A stretch of 64,000 bases of DNA from NCBI GenBank assembly GCA_934546985.1, contig CAKTEE010000003.1:1-64000 (forward strand), read 5' to 3'. Below the pieces are notes generated by a model. The model searched no databases, was not told the DNA's origin, and worked only from the letters and a program-made list of their open reading frames with translations. Shown here piece after piece: positions 1 to 9,092 of the stretch (position 1 is its first letter; each line of letters starts with the position of its first letter). The DNA comes from an uncultured Eubacteriales bacterium (GTDB taxonomy: Bacteria > Bacillota > Clostridia > Oscillospirales > Acutalibacteraceae). The position numbers were made by a program, and so were the translations under genes.

Positions 1-62
1 TTTCTGAAATCGTTGATATTTACAAGGATGCTTTCTACGGCAATCCTGTCAAAGAGTTATAA
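1..62 (+). CDS. C-terminal end of an unidentified protein (cut by window edge)
   Basis: An open frame starting at position 3 runs to a TAA at 60-62 and encodes 19 residues ending GNPVKEL. A rho-independent terminator begins 24 bases after the stop, which supports this being the true end of a plus-strand gene. Too little is visible to name a family. Confidence 0.55.
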   Translation, partial: SEIVDIYKDAFYGNPVKEL

Positions 63-85
63 TAAATTGAAGAATTCTTCAGTAA

Positions 86-116
86 AAAGAACCGCTGATA
101 TAGCGGTTCTTTTTGT
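86..116 (+). terminator. Rho-independent terminator after the partial gene
   Basis: An 11-bp perfect stem, AAAGAACCGCT (86-96) with AGCGGTTCTTT (102-112), has a 5-nt loop and a T-run. It ends the plus-strand gene that stops at 62. Confidence 0.85.
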
Positions 117-324
117 TATCTGTTATGTTCTGCCCTCAAATGAAATGTCTGTTATACAGTATATAATAACCTACAAATTCTTTTCTGTTTTTATTTGCTC
201 TCCGAACAGTCGCCGTCATATCAGAAAGGACGTTTTTTACTTAGGCTTCAATTTCACCTGCACAGCGAGTAGTTTTTTGTTGATCGTTTCGTTTATACAC
301 TCTATTATTTAAAAACGCTATCAC
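117..324. other. Intergenic stretch with nothing recognisable
   Basis: About 200 bases lie between two terminators. I see no coding frame with a ribosome binding site, no RNA structure and no convincing promoter. The two flanking transcription units converge here. Confidence 0.6.
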
Positions 325-359
325 AAAAGCCTGCGGTAGTTATCTCCCACAGGCTTTTT
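325..359 (-). terminator. Terminator of the glycogen operon
   Basis: The inverted repeat AAAAGCCTGcGG / CCcACAGGCTTTTT lies just past the glgA stop codon. A-runs and T-runs on both sides let it work in either direction. Confidence 0.8.
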
Positions 360-375
360 CGTTCCAATACCTCTA

Positions 376-1800
376 TTACTCTGCCAGCATAGATTTATAC
401 AACCGTATATATTCATTGGCAGAACGTCCCCAGCTGCAATCTGTTTCCATTGCACGCTTTACAAGAACATCCCAGCCTTCTTTATGGGCATAGCCCTCTA
501 ATGCGCGGCTGACAGCATACATCATATCACCGGCATTATAGCTTTTAAAAGTAAAACCGTTGCCTTCGCCGTCGCCGCTGTCTTGAATAGAATCCTTCAA
601 ACCGCCAGTTTCACGGACAATCGGAATCGTCCCATAGCGCAGGGAAACCATCTGTGCTAAACCGCAGGGCTCACTTTTAGACGGCATCAAAAACATATCT
701 GCACCTGCGTAAATTTTACGCGCCAAATCAGGAATAAATCCAAAAGTAATCGCAATTTTATCAGGATAACGGTCATGCATTTCACGGAAAAAGCTTTCAT
801 ACTGCCAATCGCCGGAACCAAGCACGGCCACCTGCACATCATGGGAGGCAAGGAATCCGTCAAAGCTTTCCTTCACTAAATCCAGCCCTTTATGAGCAAC
901 AAGCCGGGAAACCATACCGATGAGCGGCACATCTTCCCTAATCGGCAACCCCATTTTTTCCTGCAATGCCGCTTTGTTAGCCGCTTTACCTGATATATCC
1001 TCCGCAGAATAATTTTGATAAATATTCGGGTCAGACGCAGGGTTATAATTTTCTGTATCAATACCATTAAGGATACCGGAAACCTTCCATGAACGCTGAC
1101 GCAGGATATCATCCAATCCATGACTGAACCACGGATCCATAATTTCCTGCGCATAGGTGGGGCTGACAGTATTCACGCGATTCGCAGTTTCAATCGCACC
1201 CTTCATCATATTTACGCAATGGTCATACTCCAGCACATGGGTTTCAGAGGTTGGAATTCCAATAACGTCACCAACAAGTTCCATACCGTATTTTCCCTGA
1301 TACTGAATATTATGAATGGTGAACAGGGTTTTAATTCCTCCAAAATCCTCACGGCGGGCATAGAATAAATCATAATAAACCGGCGTCAGAGCACACTGCC
1401 AGTCATTACAATGGATAATATCCGGTTTAAAACCGATATACGGAAGCATTTCCAGCACAGCACGTGAAAAAAATGCAAAACGCTCCGCGTCATCATAATG
1501 CCCATACAAACCGCGGCGTTTAAAATAATACTGGTTATCAATAAAATAGTAAATAACGCCGTTATATTTTCCCTCAAATACACCGCAATACTGCCGGCGC
1601 CATGCAACAGGTACGGAGAGGCTGGTAATAAATTTCAGTTCATCCTTCATCTGCTGCGGAATTTCGTCATACAAAGGCAAAACAACGCGCGCCCCGATTA
1701 ACCTCTGGCGCAGCGCCTGCGGCAGAGAACCTGCTACATCTGCCAATCCGCCGGAAGCAATAAACGGTAAGCCTTCACTTGCAACGTATAATACTTTCAT
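376..1800 (-). CDS. glgA: Glycogen synthase GlgA (ADP-glucose:1,4-alpha-glucan glucosyltransferase, GT5)
   Basis: This 474-residue protein has the usual length for bacterial GlgA. It extends alpha-1,4-glucan chains from ADP-glucose in the cytoplasm. The N-terminus has the GT5 start MKVLYVASEG followed by GGLADVAGSLPQAL. The C-terminal Rossmann half contains the retaining GT-B signature SKSEPCGLAQM around residue 377 and ETGGLKDS just after it. The lysine of the usual KTGGL ADP-glucose loop is replaced: the loop reads IASGGL. It is the last gene of glgB-glgC-glgD-glgA, 51 bases after glgD, with a GGTGG-type ribosome binding site. The cluster context makes the assignment firm. Whether the missing lysine changes donor affinity cannot be told from sequence. 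Confidence 0.96.
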   Translation of the reverse strand: MKVLYVASEGLPFIASGGLADVAGSLPQALRQRLIGARVVLPLYDEIPQQMKDELKFITSLSVPVAWRRQYCGVFEGKYNGVIYYFIDNQYYFKRRGLYGHYDDAERFAFFSRAVLEMLPYIGFKPDIIHCNDWQCALTPVYYDLFYARREDFGGIKTLFTIHNIQYQGKYGMELVGDVIGIPTSETHVLEYDHCVNMMKGAIETANRVNTVSPTYAQEIMDPWFSHGLDDILRQRSWKVSGILNGIDTENYNPASDPNIYQNYSAEDISGKAANKAALQEKMGLPIREDVPLIGMVSRLVAHKGLDLVKESFDGFLASHDVQVAVLGSGDWQYESFFREMHDRYPDKIAITFGFIPDLARKIYAGADMFLMPSKSEPCGLAQMVSLRYGTIPIVRETGGLKDSIQDSGDGEGNGFTFKSYNAGDMMYAVSRALEGYAHKEGWDVLVKRAMETDCSWGRSANEYIRLYKSMLAE

Positions 1801-1851
1801 AATTCCACCAACCCTTATCCAATTTTAAAGCATTCTGCCTTGCATCCCATT

Positions 1852-2970
1852 TTAGATAATAATCCCTTTGCCAATATATACCGGATAAGTCGGCGCCCCT
1901 GACAGAGAAACATTCTGTTTAACAGTAACGCGCTTATCAATAATCATATGATTCAGCGAAGCGCCCGCACCGATAATACTATCCTGCATAATAATACTAT
2001 TTTTCACGCGGGCGTCTTTTCCGATATGCACACCGCGGAACAGAACACAGTTTTCCACTTCGCCTTCAATACTACAGCCATCCGCTACCAAGCAATTTTT
2101 AACATTAGAGCCAAGACCGTATCTCGCAGGCATATCATCACGGATTTTTGTATAAACAGGCGCATCCTGACGGAAAAGGGAACTGCATGTCGCAGGGTCA
2201 AGCAATGCCATGTTCGCATCATAATAGCTTTGCAGACTGTCAATCGGCGCGCAAAAGCTTTCTACACGATACCCCATGATTTTCAGATTACTTTCATTAC
2301 GCTGCAAAATATCCTGTGCAAAATTATTATAGTTGCGGCTCACCGCATCGTTAATCAGCCGTTCCAAAAGCGCCTTACCCATAATATAGGTATGTATGGA
2401 ATAATCCATCTCGCCGGATAAAGTGGGGCTGATAACAATATCAGATATCCGCCCGCCTTGATCCACATTAAACACCAGCGATTGTGAGATATTTTTCGGA
2501 ACAACGCCATGATTATAAACTGTAGTAATATCCGCACCGGATTCAGAATGATAATCCAGCGCTTTCTGCAAGTCCAGATTGCAGGCAAAATTACAATCCG
2601 CCAGCACAACATATTCTTCTTTGGATTGCTTGATAAAATGCATAATGTTTTTAATTGCCTCAATCCGGCTCTGGTACATTCCTGTACCGGAATGCCCGAA
2701 AGGCGGGAGGAAAAACAGACCTTCCCGTTTACGCGATAAATCCCACGGCTTACCGGAACCAATATGGTCCATGAGGGATTGATAATTCACATTGGTTACC
2801 ACACCGACTTTGCCGATATTTGCATTCACCATAGAGGACAGCATAAAATCAATCATGCGGTATCTGCCGCCAAAAGGGACAGACCCCATAGTACGCATCG
2901 CGGTCAGTTCGGAAACGGACTGATCCTGCGAGTTGGAAAAAATGATTCCAAGTACGTTGTTTCCTCTCAT
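1852..2970 (-). CDS. glgD: GlgD, non-catalytic-looking subunit of glucose-1-phosphate adenylyltransferase
   Basis: This 372-residue paralogue of GlgC keeps the nucleotidyltransferase fold (FGGRYRMIDFMLSSMVNA) and a C-terminal left-handed beta-helix of hexapeptide type. It lacks the GGxGxRL pyrophosphate-binding loop: the equivalent stretch begins IFSNSQDQSVSELTAM. In Bacillota, GlgD pairs with GlgC and raises its activity, so a regulatory or structural subunit is the likely role. Its ATG overlaps the glgC stop in an ATGA, which implies translational coupling and matched amounts of both subunits. Confidence 0.95.
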   Translation of the reverse strand: MRGNNVLGIIFSNSQDQSVSELTAMRTMGSVPFGGRYRMIDFMLSSMVNANIGKVGVVTNVNYQSLMDHIGSGKPWDLSRKREGLFFLPPFGHSGTGMYQSRIEAIKNIMHFIKQSKEEYVVLADCNFACNLDLQKALDYHSESGADITTVYNHGVVPKNISQSLVFNVDQGGRISDIVISPTLSGEMDYSIHTYIMGKALLERLINDAVSRNYNNFAQDILQRNESNLKIMGYRVESFCAPIDSLQSYYDANMALLDPATCSSLFRQDAPVYTKIRDDMPARYGLGSNVKNCLVADGCSIEGEVENCVLFRGVHIGKDARVKNSIIMQDSIIGAGASLNHMIIDKRVTVKQNVSLSGAPTYPVYIGKGIII

Positions 2971-4187
2971 TCCGCATCGCCTCCCTGCATATTTTCACAA
3001 ACCATGGCACGCGGCGCAACGGTTGCACCTTTACCAACGGTTAAATTCGCACCCACTACAGCAACGCCCCAATCGTCTAAATTCTCCATTTCCTCCGGCC
3101 TTTTGCCAACTACGGCGTTTTCTTCAATGACCGTGTTCTCCGCAAGAATGGCATACTGCACCACTGCACCGGATTTTACAACGGTATGAGGCATTAAAAT
3201 CGAATCACGTACCACCGCGCCTTCTTCAACGGTAACATCTGCAAACAGAACGGAAAAATCTATGCTGCCATGGATTTGACCGCCCTCGGCAATCATGGAA
3301 TTCTGAACGGTAGCTTCAGAAGAAATATAATGGGGCGGCGAACCGGGGTTGCGGGAGTAAATTTTCCAGTTCGGGTCGGAAAGATCCAAATCAACTTTCG
3401 GGTTCAGCAGGTCAAGGTTTGCCTCCCAAAGACTGTCAATGGTTCCAACATCTTTCCAGTAGCCGTCAAAAGGATATGCAACCAATTTTTCTCCTGCCGC
3501 CAGCATATTCGGGATAATATTTTTGCCGAAATCATTAGCAGATTTTGGGTCTTTGTCATCTTCTTCCAGATATTTTTTCAGTTTCTTCCAAGAAAAAATA
3601 TATACGCCCATGGACGCTTTATTACTTTTCGGCTTTTTGGGTTTTTCCGCAAATTCAGTAATTGTACCATCCTCATCTGCAAACATGATACCGAAGCGGG
3701 AAGCCTCTTCCCACGGAACTTCAAGCACCGCAATGGTACAGTCTGCATTCTTTTCTTTGTGGTAAGCAATCATTTTTGAATAATCCATTTTATAAATATG
3801 GTCGCCGGAAAGCACAGCTACATATTCAGGGTCATACCGTTGAATAAAATTGATATTTTGATAAATCGCATTCGCTGTACCTTTATACCAATCCGCACCC
3901 TTATTCCGCTGATACGGGGATAGAATATGCACGCCTCCGTCGTTCCTGTCAAGATCCCACGGCTGTCCATTGCCGATATAGTCGTTCAGCTCCAACGGCT
4001 GATATTGGGTCAAGACGCCCACAGTATAAATACCTGAGTTTACACAGTTGGATAGCGGGAAATCTATAATACGGTACTTCCCGCCGTAAGGGACTGCCGG
4101 TTTTGCAATGTTTTTCGTTAGTATTCCCAATCTGCTGCCCTGCCCACCGGCCAGCAGCATTGCAACGCATTCCATTTTACGGGACAT
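2967..4187 (-). CDS. glgC: Glucose-1-phosphate adenylyltransferase GlgC, catalytic subunit
   Basis: GlgC makes ADP-glucose from glucose-1-phosphate and ATP, the committed step of glycogen synthesis. The 406-residue protein has the intact catalytic loop LAGGQGSRLGILTKN (residues 12-26), the substrate region YGGKYRIIDFPLSN, the LSGDHIYKMDY metal-binding segment near residue 130 and the FAEKPKKPKS glucose-1-phosphate loop near 180. The C-terminal third is a hexapeptide beta-helix typical of allosteric control. The start follows an AGGAGG-like site 31 bases after glgB, and the gene is coupled to glgD through a 4-base overlap. Confidence 0.97.
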   Translation of the reverse strand: MSRKMECVAMLLAGGQGSRLGILTKNIAKPAVPYGGKYRIIDFPLSNCVNSGIYTVGVLTQYQPLELNDYIGNGQPWDLDRNDGGVHILSPYQRNKGADWYKGTANAIYQNINFIQRYDPEYVAVLSGDHIYKMDYSKMIAYHKEKNADCTIAVLEVPWEEASRFGIMFADEDGTITEFAEKPKKPKSNKASMGVYIFSWKKLKKYLEEDDKDPKSANDFGKNIIPNMLAAGEKLVAYPFDGYWKDVGTIDSLWEANLDLLNPKVDLDLSDPNWKIYSRNPGSPPHYISSEATVQNSMIAEGGQIHGSIDFSVLFADVTVEEGAVVRDSILMPHTVVKSGAVVQYAILAENTVIEENAVVGKRPEEMENLDDWGVAVVGANLTVGKGATVAPRAMVCENMQGGDAE

Positions 4188-4218
4188 GAACGATTCCTCC
4201 TAACTGAATTCCATGGTT

Positions 4219-6219
4219 TTATTTTATTATTGCGTTTTTCTTCGTTTTCACTGACGATACTGTCTTTTTTTCAGACCCCGTTTTTTTCATCGGCACCTTA
4301 ATGCTAGATTTTACCGGCGTAGGTTTCACACCCACATATTGCAAATATATTACACTCAGTCCGGGCAGTTCCAGGCTGACAGACTGTTCAAAGCCATGCA
4401 TTGGTTTCTCCTGCGTGGTTATTCTGTCCTTTAATCCATCGCCTGCCCCGCCAAACTGTTCATCATCCGAATTAAACACAGTTTTATAATACCCCGCCTG
4501 CGGGACGCCAATACAATAATTTTCCCGTTTTACCGGCGTAAAATTGCAAACTGCAATAATCTCCCTGCCTTCGCGGTTGATGCGGCGGAAAGCAATGACG
4601 GAATTGCAGTAGTCATCGTTTGCAATCCACGAAAAACCTTCCCAGCTGTAATCTACCTGGTACAGCTCGGAATGCTCCAAATAAAAGTGATTAAGCGCTT
4701 TACAGAAATTTTTAAGCTTATGATGGCTTTCTTCCGCTAATAGCCCCCAATCCAGTTCCGTTTCAAAGTTCCATTCTTTAAACTGGCCGAACTCCTGCCC
4801 CATAAAGAGCAGCTTTTTTCCAGGATGCGCCATCATATACGCAAGGAACGCCCGCACACCCGCGAATTTCTGTTCCAATGTCCCAGGCATTTTATTAATT
4901 AAAGAACCCTTCCCATGCACCACCTCATCATGTGATACAGGCAGGATATAGTTTTCTGAAAACGCATAGAAGAACGAGAATGTCAGACAATCATGATTAT
5001 ATTTGCGGAACAGCGGATCAAGGCAAACATACCGCAGCATATCGTTCATCCAACCCATATTCCACTTGAAGTTAAAGCCCAACCCACCAATATCTGTTGG
5101 CTTGGATACCAACGGCCACGCCGTAGATTCCTCTGCAATCATCATCGTATCCGGATGCTCTGCAAAAATCCGTTCATTCAGTTTTTGAAGGAATTCTACA
5201 GCCTCCAGATTTTCCTTGCCGCCATTTTTATTCGGTATCCACTGCCCCTGATCCCTGGCATAATCCAGATACAGCATGGAGGCTACCGCGTCAACGCGCA
5301 GTCCATCCACATGGAATTTCTCAATCCAGAACATGGCGCTGGAAATCAAAAAGCTCTGTACTTCTGTGCGCCCATAATCAAATACTTTGGTTCCCCATTG
5401 CTTATGCTCGCCTTTTCTGGGGTCAGCATATTCATAACACGCACCGCCGTCAAATTCATAAAGGCCATGACCGTCCTTCGGGAAATGTGCCGGAACCCAG
5501 TCAAGAATAACGCCAAGGCCTGCATTATGCATTTTATCAACAAATTTCATGAAATCTTTTGGTTCGCCATAACGGGAAGTTGCAGAAAAATATCCGGTAA
5601 CCTGGTATCCCCAGGAACCGTCAAAAGGATATTCCGTAATCGGCATCAGCTCTACATGAGTATATCCCATGTCCAGAAGATATGGAATCAATTCATCTGC
5701 AAGCTTTTCATAAGAAAACACGTTTCCGTCGGCATACCTCCGCCAAGAACCCGCATGTATTTCATAAATATTTACAGCCGAATCATAAATACTTTTTTTC
5801 TTTTTATCATCGCTCCATTTACTGTCCGTCCAACGAAAACCGTCCAACTCATAAAAGCGGGATGCGTTACTGGGCCTGGTTTCCATATGGAATGCATACG
5901 GATCCGTTTTTTTCAGGAAACGCCCGTCCTGTGTTTCAATATCGAATTTATAAATATCAAAAGGCTGAATACCGTCTGCATAGCCTTCCCAAACGCCGCC
6001 GTCACTAATGCGCTTCATTGGGTTGCTTTTGCGGTCCCACTGGTTAAAATCACCGACTATGGATACCGATACCGCTTTCGGCGCCCAGGTACGGAACACC
6101 ACACGCCCATCCTGTGTTTTATGTGCGCCCATATATTCATATGCTTTTGCATTATTGCCCTGATGGAACAAATAAAGCGGAACATTTTCTTTTTCCGTCT
6201 TTACTAATTTTGTACCCAA
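4219..6219 (-). CDS. glgB: 1,4-alpha-glucan branching enzyme GlgB (GH13)
   Basis: GlgB creates alpha-1,6 branches in glycogen. The 666-residue protein has an N-terminal CBM48 domain (VSIVGDFNQWD near residue 54) and a GH13 barrel with the four conserved regions: DWVPAHFP, DGLRVDAVASML (nucleophile Asp), MMIAEESTAWP (acid/base Glu) and PVSHDEVVHGK (third Asp). A C-terminal all-beta domain follows. The last ~35 residues are lysine-, serine- and proline-rich and unlike the family core. The start is TTG at 6217-6219, preceded by a strong AGGAGGTG at spacing 8. It is the first gene of the glycogen operon, with a good promoter about 40 bases upstream. Confidence 0.96.
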   Translation of the reverse strand: MGTKLVKTEKENVPLYLFHQGNNAKAYEYMGAHKTQDGRVVFRTWAPKAVSVSIVGDFNQWDRKSNPMKRISDGGVWEGYADGIQPFDIYKFDIETQDGRFLKKTDPYAFHMETRPSNASRFYELDGFRWTDSKWSDDKKKKSIYDSAVNIYEIHAGSWRRYADGNVFSYEKLADELIPYLLDMGYTHVELMPITEYPFDGSWGYQVTGYFSATSRYGEPKDFMKFVDKMHNAGLGVILDWVPAHFPKDGHGLYEFDGGACYEYADPRKGEHKQWGTKVFDYGRTEVQSFLISSAMFWIEKFHVDGLRVDAVASMLYLDYARDQGQWIPNKNGGKENLEAVEFLQKLNERIFAEHPDTMMIAEESTAWPLVSKPTDIGGLGFNFKWNMGWMNDMLRYVCLDPLFRKYNHDCLTFSFFYAFSENYILPVSHDEVVHGKGSLINKMPGTLEQKFAGVRAFLAYMMAHPGKKLLFMGQEFGQFKEWNFETELDWGLLAEESHHKLKNFCKALNHFYLEHSELYQVDYSWEGFSWIANDDYCNSVIAFRRINREGREIIAVCNFTPVKRENYCIGVPQAGYYKTVFNSDDEQFGGAGDGLKDRITTQEKPMHGFEQSVSLELPGLSVIYLQYVGVKPTPVKSSIKVPMKKTGSEKKTVSSVKTKKNAIIK

Positions 6220-6258
6220 ATAAACACACCTCCTTTATTTTCTATCGAGTATAACTAT

Positions 6259-6287
6259 AATATAACAAACCCATATGTAAAATTCAA
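6259..6287 (-). promoter_or_regulatory. Sigma-A-type promoter of the glg operon
   Basis: On the minus strand TTGAAT (6282-6287) and TATATT (6259-6264) are separated by exactly 17 bases, 40 bases ahead of the glgB TTG start. Confidence 0.65.
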
Positions 6288-6447
6288 GGGATTTTGCTAT
6301 AATCTTCAAAAGATACTTGAACTCCCGGCACGTTATTTGGTTATTTTGTCATAAAAATATTCTGATTTTTCAGTAAACTATGTTCCACAACAGGCATGTC
6401 AAATATTATAGCGTTCCAATGTTAAAGATTCCATCGAAAAACAAAAT

Positions 6448-6744
6448 TTATCCGTCCCTGCGGAAAAAATCTTTTCCTCTTGCAGACGCATTTTCTTTCC
6501 CCTTCAAAAAGAAAATAGTTTCTCCATCATTTAACGACAAGACCCGCTTGCTAATGCGGGGGTGGCGTAACGTCCGCACCATATCGCGCAATGCCTGACC
6601 GGAACGGTAACCATGAATAACCGTTACTTGCTTTATCCCTTTGCATTGATGCCCAAACAACCACAGCAACCGTTCTTTCGCTTCCTCACACCGCATTCCA
6701 TGAATATCTACCCTTAATGTTTCTCCCTGACGTTCCACTTGCAT
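6448..6744 (-). CDS. Small Smr (MutS2-type) domain protein
   Basis: This 98-residue protein is essentially one Smr domain. It has VDIHGMRCEEAKERL at the start of the fold and the VIHGYRSGQALRD loop (HGxxxG) in the middle. Smr domains act as nucleases on DNA or RNA in MutS2, and as free-standing proteins of unknown substrate. The frame is open further upstream, but the ATG at 6742-6744 is chosen because a GGAGG lies 9 bases before it and the domain begins right after. It stands alone between the glycogen operon and the phage-like element, so context gives no further hint. Confidence 0.8.
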   Translation of the reverse strand: MQVERQGETLRVDIHGMRCEEAKERLLWLFGHQCKGIKQVTVIHGYRSGQALRDMVRTLRHPRISKRVLSLNDGETIFFLKGKENASARGKDFFRRDG

Positions 6745-6902
6745 CCTCCAATACCTCCGACTGCTTTCCAAATTGATTTCATTATAATGCATAAACATAT
6801 AGATTCCTATATCAATCAACAAAAATATATCTTTTATGCAAAATTCTGCAAATATTTTCGCTTTATTTTTAAACACTTTCCACAGTTCTTTCCACTGAAT
6901 TA

Positions 6903-6944
6903 CAGAAAAAGAAAGGCAGAGAGCAAATATCGCTCTCTGCCTTT
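6903..6944 (-). terminator. Terminator at the end of the phage-like operon
   Basis: A 13-bp perfect stem, AAAGGCAGAGAGC (6912-6924) with its complement (6932-6944), is followed on the minus strand by a T-rich CTTTCTTTTT tract. It lies 17 bases past the stop of the last phage gene. Confidence 0.88.
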
Positions 6945-6960
6945 CGCTTTGTACTTTCCG

Positions 6961-7431
6961 CTATTTTAATGCAATATAAAAATATGTTACATTCTGTTTA
7001 TTAGTTGTCACATTCCAGTCTCCCTGCACTGCCGTACCTGAATGTGATACAACAAATCCATTATTCACAATGTTTAGCCCTGTTGTATGGAAACTGCCGA
7101 TTGCGGCGGCTGCATAATTATATAGTTTATTTTCCGTTGTATTATATACAGAAAACGGCTTATTCACCGGAAAAACAAAAACCGCTTTAGGTTTAAACCC
7201 AATTTCTACTGTAAAATCTGCTGTCCCATCTCCAATATACATATTGCAAAAACAATAGGTATTAATTTTATTCTTTTCCTCAGGAGTTACATGAACTGTG
7301 CCGTTGAACACATGTGTTCCTACAAGGGTTTCCAGAATCTCATTGTCGCCGTTAAAGTCTTCCCGCTTCGGTTTGTCATCTCCCGACCATTGGTTCAGCC
7401 CCAGCTTTTCTGTTTTTGAACTGCTTGCCAT
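6961..7431 (-). CDS. Phage tail fibre-like protein
   Basis: This 156-residue protein ends the phage-like operon, where host-recognition proteins usually sit. Its first 30 residues (KTEKLGLNQW, then KPKREDFNGDNEIL) match the short N-terminal module by which clostridial tail fibres join the baseplate. The remainder is rich in Asn, Thr, Val and aromatic residues and fits a small beta-structured tip. It is much shorter than typical fibres. No chaperone or peptidase domain is visible. The terminator 17 bases downstream marks the operon end. Confidence 0.65.
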   Translation of the reverse strand: MASSSKTEKLGLNQWSGDDKPKREDFNGDNEILETLVGTHVFNGTVHVTPEEKNKINTYCFCNMYIGDGTADFTVEIGFKPKAVFVFPVNKPFSVYNTTENKLYNYAAAAIGSFHTTGLNIVNNGFVVSHSGTAVQGDWNVTTNKQNVTYFYIALK

Positions 7432-7452
7432 ACCCGCTCACCCTTTCTTTCG

Positions 7453-8016
7453 CTATGCATCCCGATAAAAATCCCATGGAACCGAACATTTATCCCGCTC
7501 ATTAAAAGTTTTATCCTGCAAGTCCAGCTGATTCCATGTCGGTGCTTCTATGTCAAAACAGAAACGCAAATGGGCGGGTAAAAGTTCACGCGCCCCTTCA
7601 ACAACAGCAAGGTAATCTGCCGGTTCCTCGCTCCCATTTATTTTTTCTAAAATCAGCGTTTCATTTTCTAAATCTTCTGTAACCGCACCATTGTATCCCA
7701 AAGAAAACAGCGCTCTCATAATGCCTTCATTGGTAAAATCCTCCTGCATCAGGGATAATCTGTAAATCAACCTGTCCCGCCGTTCCTGTACAGTTAAATT
7801 TTCATGGGGAGAACCAAAGAGCTTTTCCTGCTGCGCCAATCCCTTATCCTCCGCCGTCGGAATCATCTCCTCACGCAAAAGCTCAGTAAACCGTTCTCTG
7901 ATTCTGTCAATTGCAAGAGCATAGACGGTAAGTTCCTTGCTGACAATGCTGTTTTCTGTTAAATCATAAAACCCTAACGGCGCAAGAATACGTTTCATTT
8001 CTTCCAGGCTTGCCAT
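7453..8016 (-). CDS. YmfQ/XkdU-like baseplate protein (DUF2313 type)
   Basis: This 187-residue protein follows baseplate J directly, the same order as Mu gp47-gp48 and PBSX xkdT-xkdU. Like that family it has an N-terminal helical part with an LTVQERRDRLIYRL segment, followed by a C-terminal region ending in aromatic-rich residues. The family completes the baseplate wedge and connects the fibres. It has AGGAGGGG 5 bases before the ATG. The assignment rests on order and overall pattern. Confidence 0.7.
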   Translation of the reverse strand: MASLEEMKRILAPLGFYDLTENSIVSKELTVYALAIDRIRERFTELLREEMIPTAEDKGLAQQEKLFGSPHENLTVQERRDRLIYRLSLMQEDFTNEGIMRALFSLGYNGAVTEDLENETLILEKINGSEEPADYLAVVEGARELLPAHLRFCFDIEAPTWNQLDLQDKTFNERDKCSVPWDFYRDA

Positions 8017-8027
8017 ACGTTCCCCTC

Positions 8028-9092
8028 CTATATCGGAACTCTGATTTCCGTTAAAGAAACAACGCCTATTTCATCCCTGCCAATCAGAATGTCCTGCGAT
8101 GGGCTGGTGAAACTGTAATTTTCAACGCCTTCCACCTGATACAGTACGTTTCCCAACGCGGCAAGCGTCACTTGCTCCCCAATTGCAAGCTGTTCAGAAT
8201 ATGCTTCTACCGCCTCCTGCATTCTGACAAAAACTTCCTGTTCCGTATAATTAGGCTTGAGCATTATATTGACTTCTGCGCTCACAGTAATTTCAGCCGC
8301 CTGCCGCAACAGAATATCTACTCCAATTTCCCGTTTTTGTGCCAGCTCTTCCTTTACGCGGGCAGATAACTCCTGAAAATCCACACCCGGGCGCGGTACA
8401 ACCACAATATCTACCGTTCCGCGTCCGCGTACCCGCGGCAGTACTTCCGCTTTTTTTACATCCTCATCATCTAAAACAATATTTTTATAATATGCCCTGT
8501 TCGTTCCATTGGATATATTCCTGTAGCTGTCCAACAAACGCCTGCGCAGCGCTTCATCATCTTCTGCATCATCTCCGCCGCGGAACGGAACGGAATTTAT
8601 AACGTTTTCCATCCCTTGCGGCGGCGTCACCATAATATGAACTGCACCTGCGGCGGTATTGCTTGCTGAACCTCCCTGAACTGCCCTTGCCGGTACAGTA
8701 ACGGAAAGCTCGCCCGCTGAAAGTACCGCCGCCTGCGTTGTTACAAAACGGATATCCTGCGTTGTCCCTGTAGTACAAACAGTTCCTTCCGGAATTGTAA
8801 TATCGTTTTCTGCTGGGAACGTCCGTGAAAATGTTAGGTTTCCGGTCGCATGCAGCGGTTGTTTCCGCTCCAGCCCGCGAATCTGCGCATGCATATCAAG
8901 AAATTCACCAATTGCAGTTTGAGGAAATACCTGCCTTAAAATATAATCTGCACGTTTTTCCATACCGATTAACTGCCCTGCCAACAATTTTATCCGAATA
9001 CCAATATCAGACGCACGGTTCGCTTCCATACCCGTCAGCGTTTCAAATTCGTCCTGCATTTCTTTTACGATTTCTTCATACGTTGCTCCCAT
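8028..9092 (-). CDS. Baseplate wedge protein J (XkdT / P2 gpJ / Mu gp47 family)
   Basis: This 354-residue protein is normal length for the family, which forms the wedge ring around the hub in contractile tails. The N-terminus reads YEEIVKEMQDEFETLTG with a following IRIKLLAGQ helix. The middle has the conserved PEGTVCTTG segment and GGDDAEDDEALRRRLLDSY, the clearest signature of baseplate J proteins. The C-terminus has alternating beta segments (PRVRGRGTVDIVVVPRPG). It overlaps the upstream gp25-like gene by 17 bases. A wedge protein in an element with no sheath gene is odd. Confidence 0.88.
   Translation of the reverse strand: MGATYEEIVKEMQDEFETLTGMEANRASDIGIRIKLLAGQLIGMEKRADYILRQVFPQTAIGEFLDMHAQIRGLERKQPLHATGNLTFSRTFPAENDITIPEGTVCTTGTTQDIRFVTTQAAVLSAGELSVTVPARAVQGGSASNTAAGAVHIMVTPPQGMENVINSVPFRGGDDAEDDEALRRRLLDSYRNISNGTNRAYYKNIVLDDEDVKKAEVLPRVRGRGTVDIVVVPRPGVDFQELSARVKEELAQKREIGVDILLRQAAEITVSAEVNIMLKPNYTEQEVFVRMQEAVEAYSEQLAIGEQVTLAALGNVLYQVEGVENYSFTSPSQDILIGRDEIGVVSLTEIRVPI

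Noticed and set aside
13..312. 99-codon open frame on the plus strand near the left edge
   Set aside because: It crosses a terminator, starts inside the end of another frame and has no binding site.
4993..6207. 404-codon open frame on the plus strand antisense to glgB
   Set aside because: It is a by-product of glgB codon use. It has no start signal, odd composition and lies entirely inside a certain gene.
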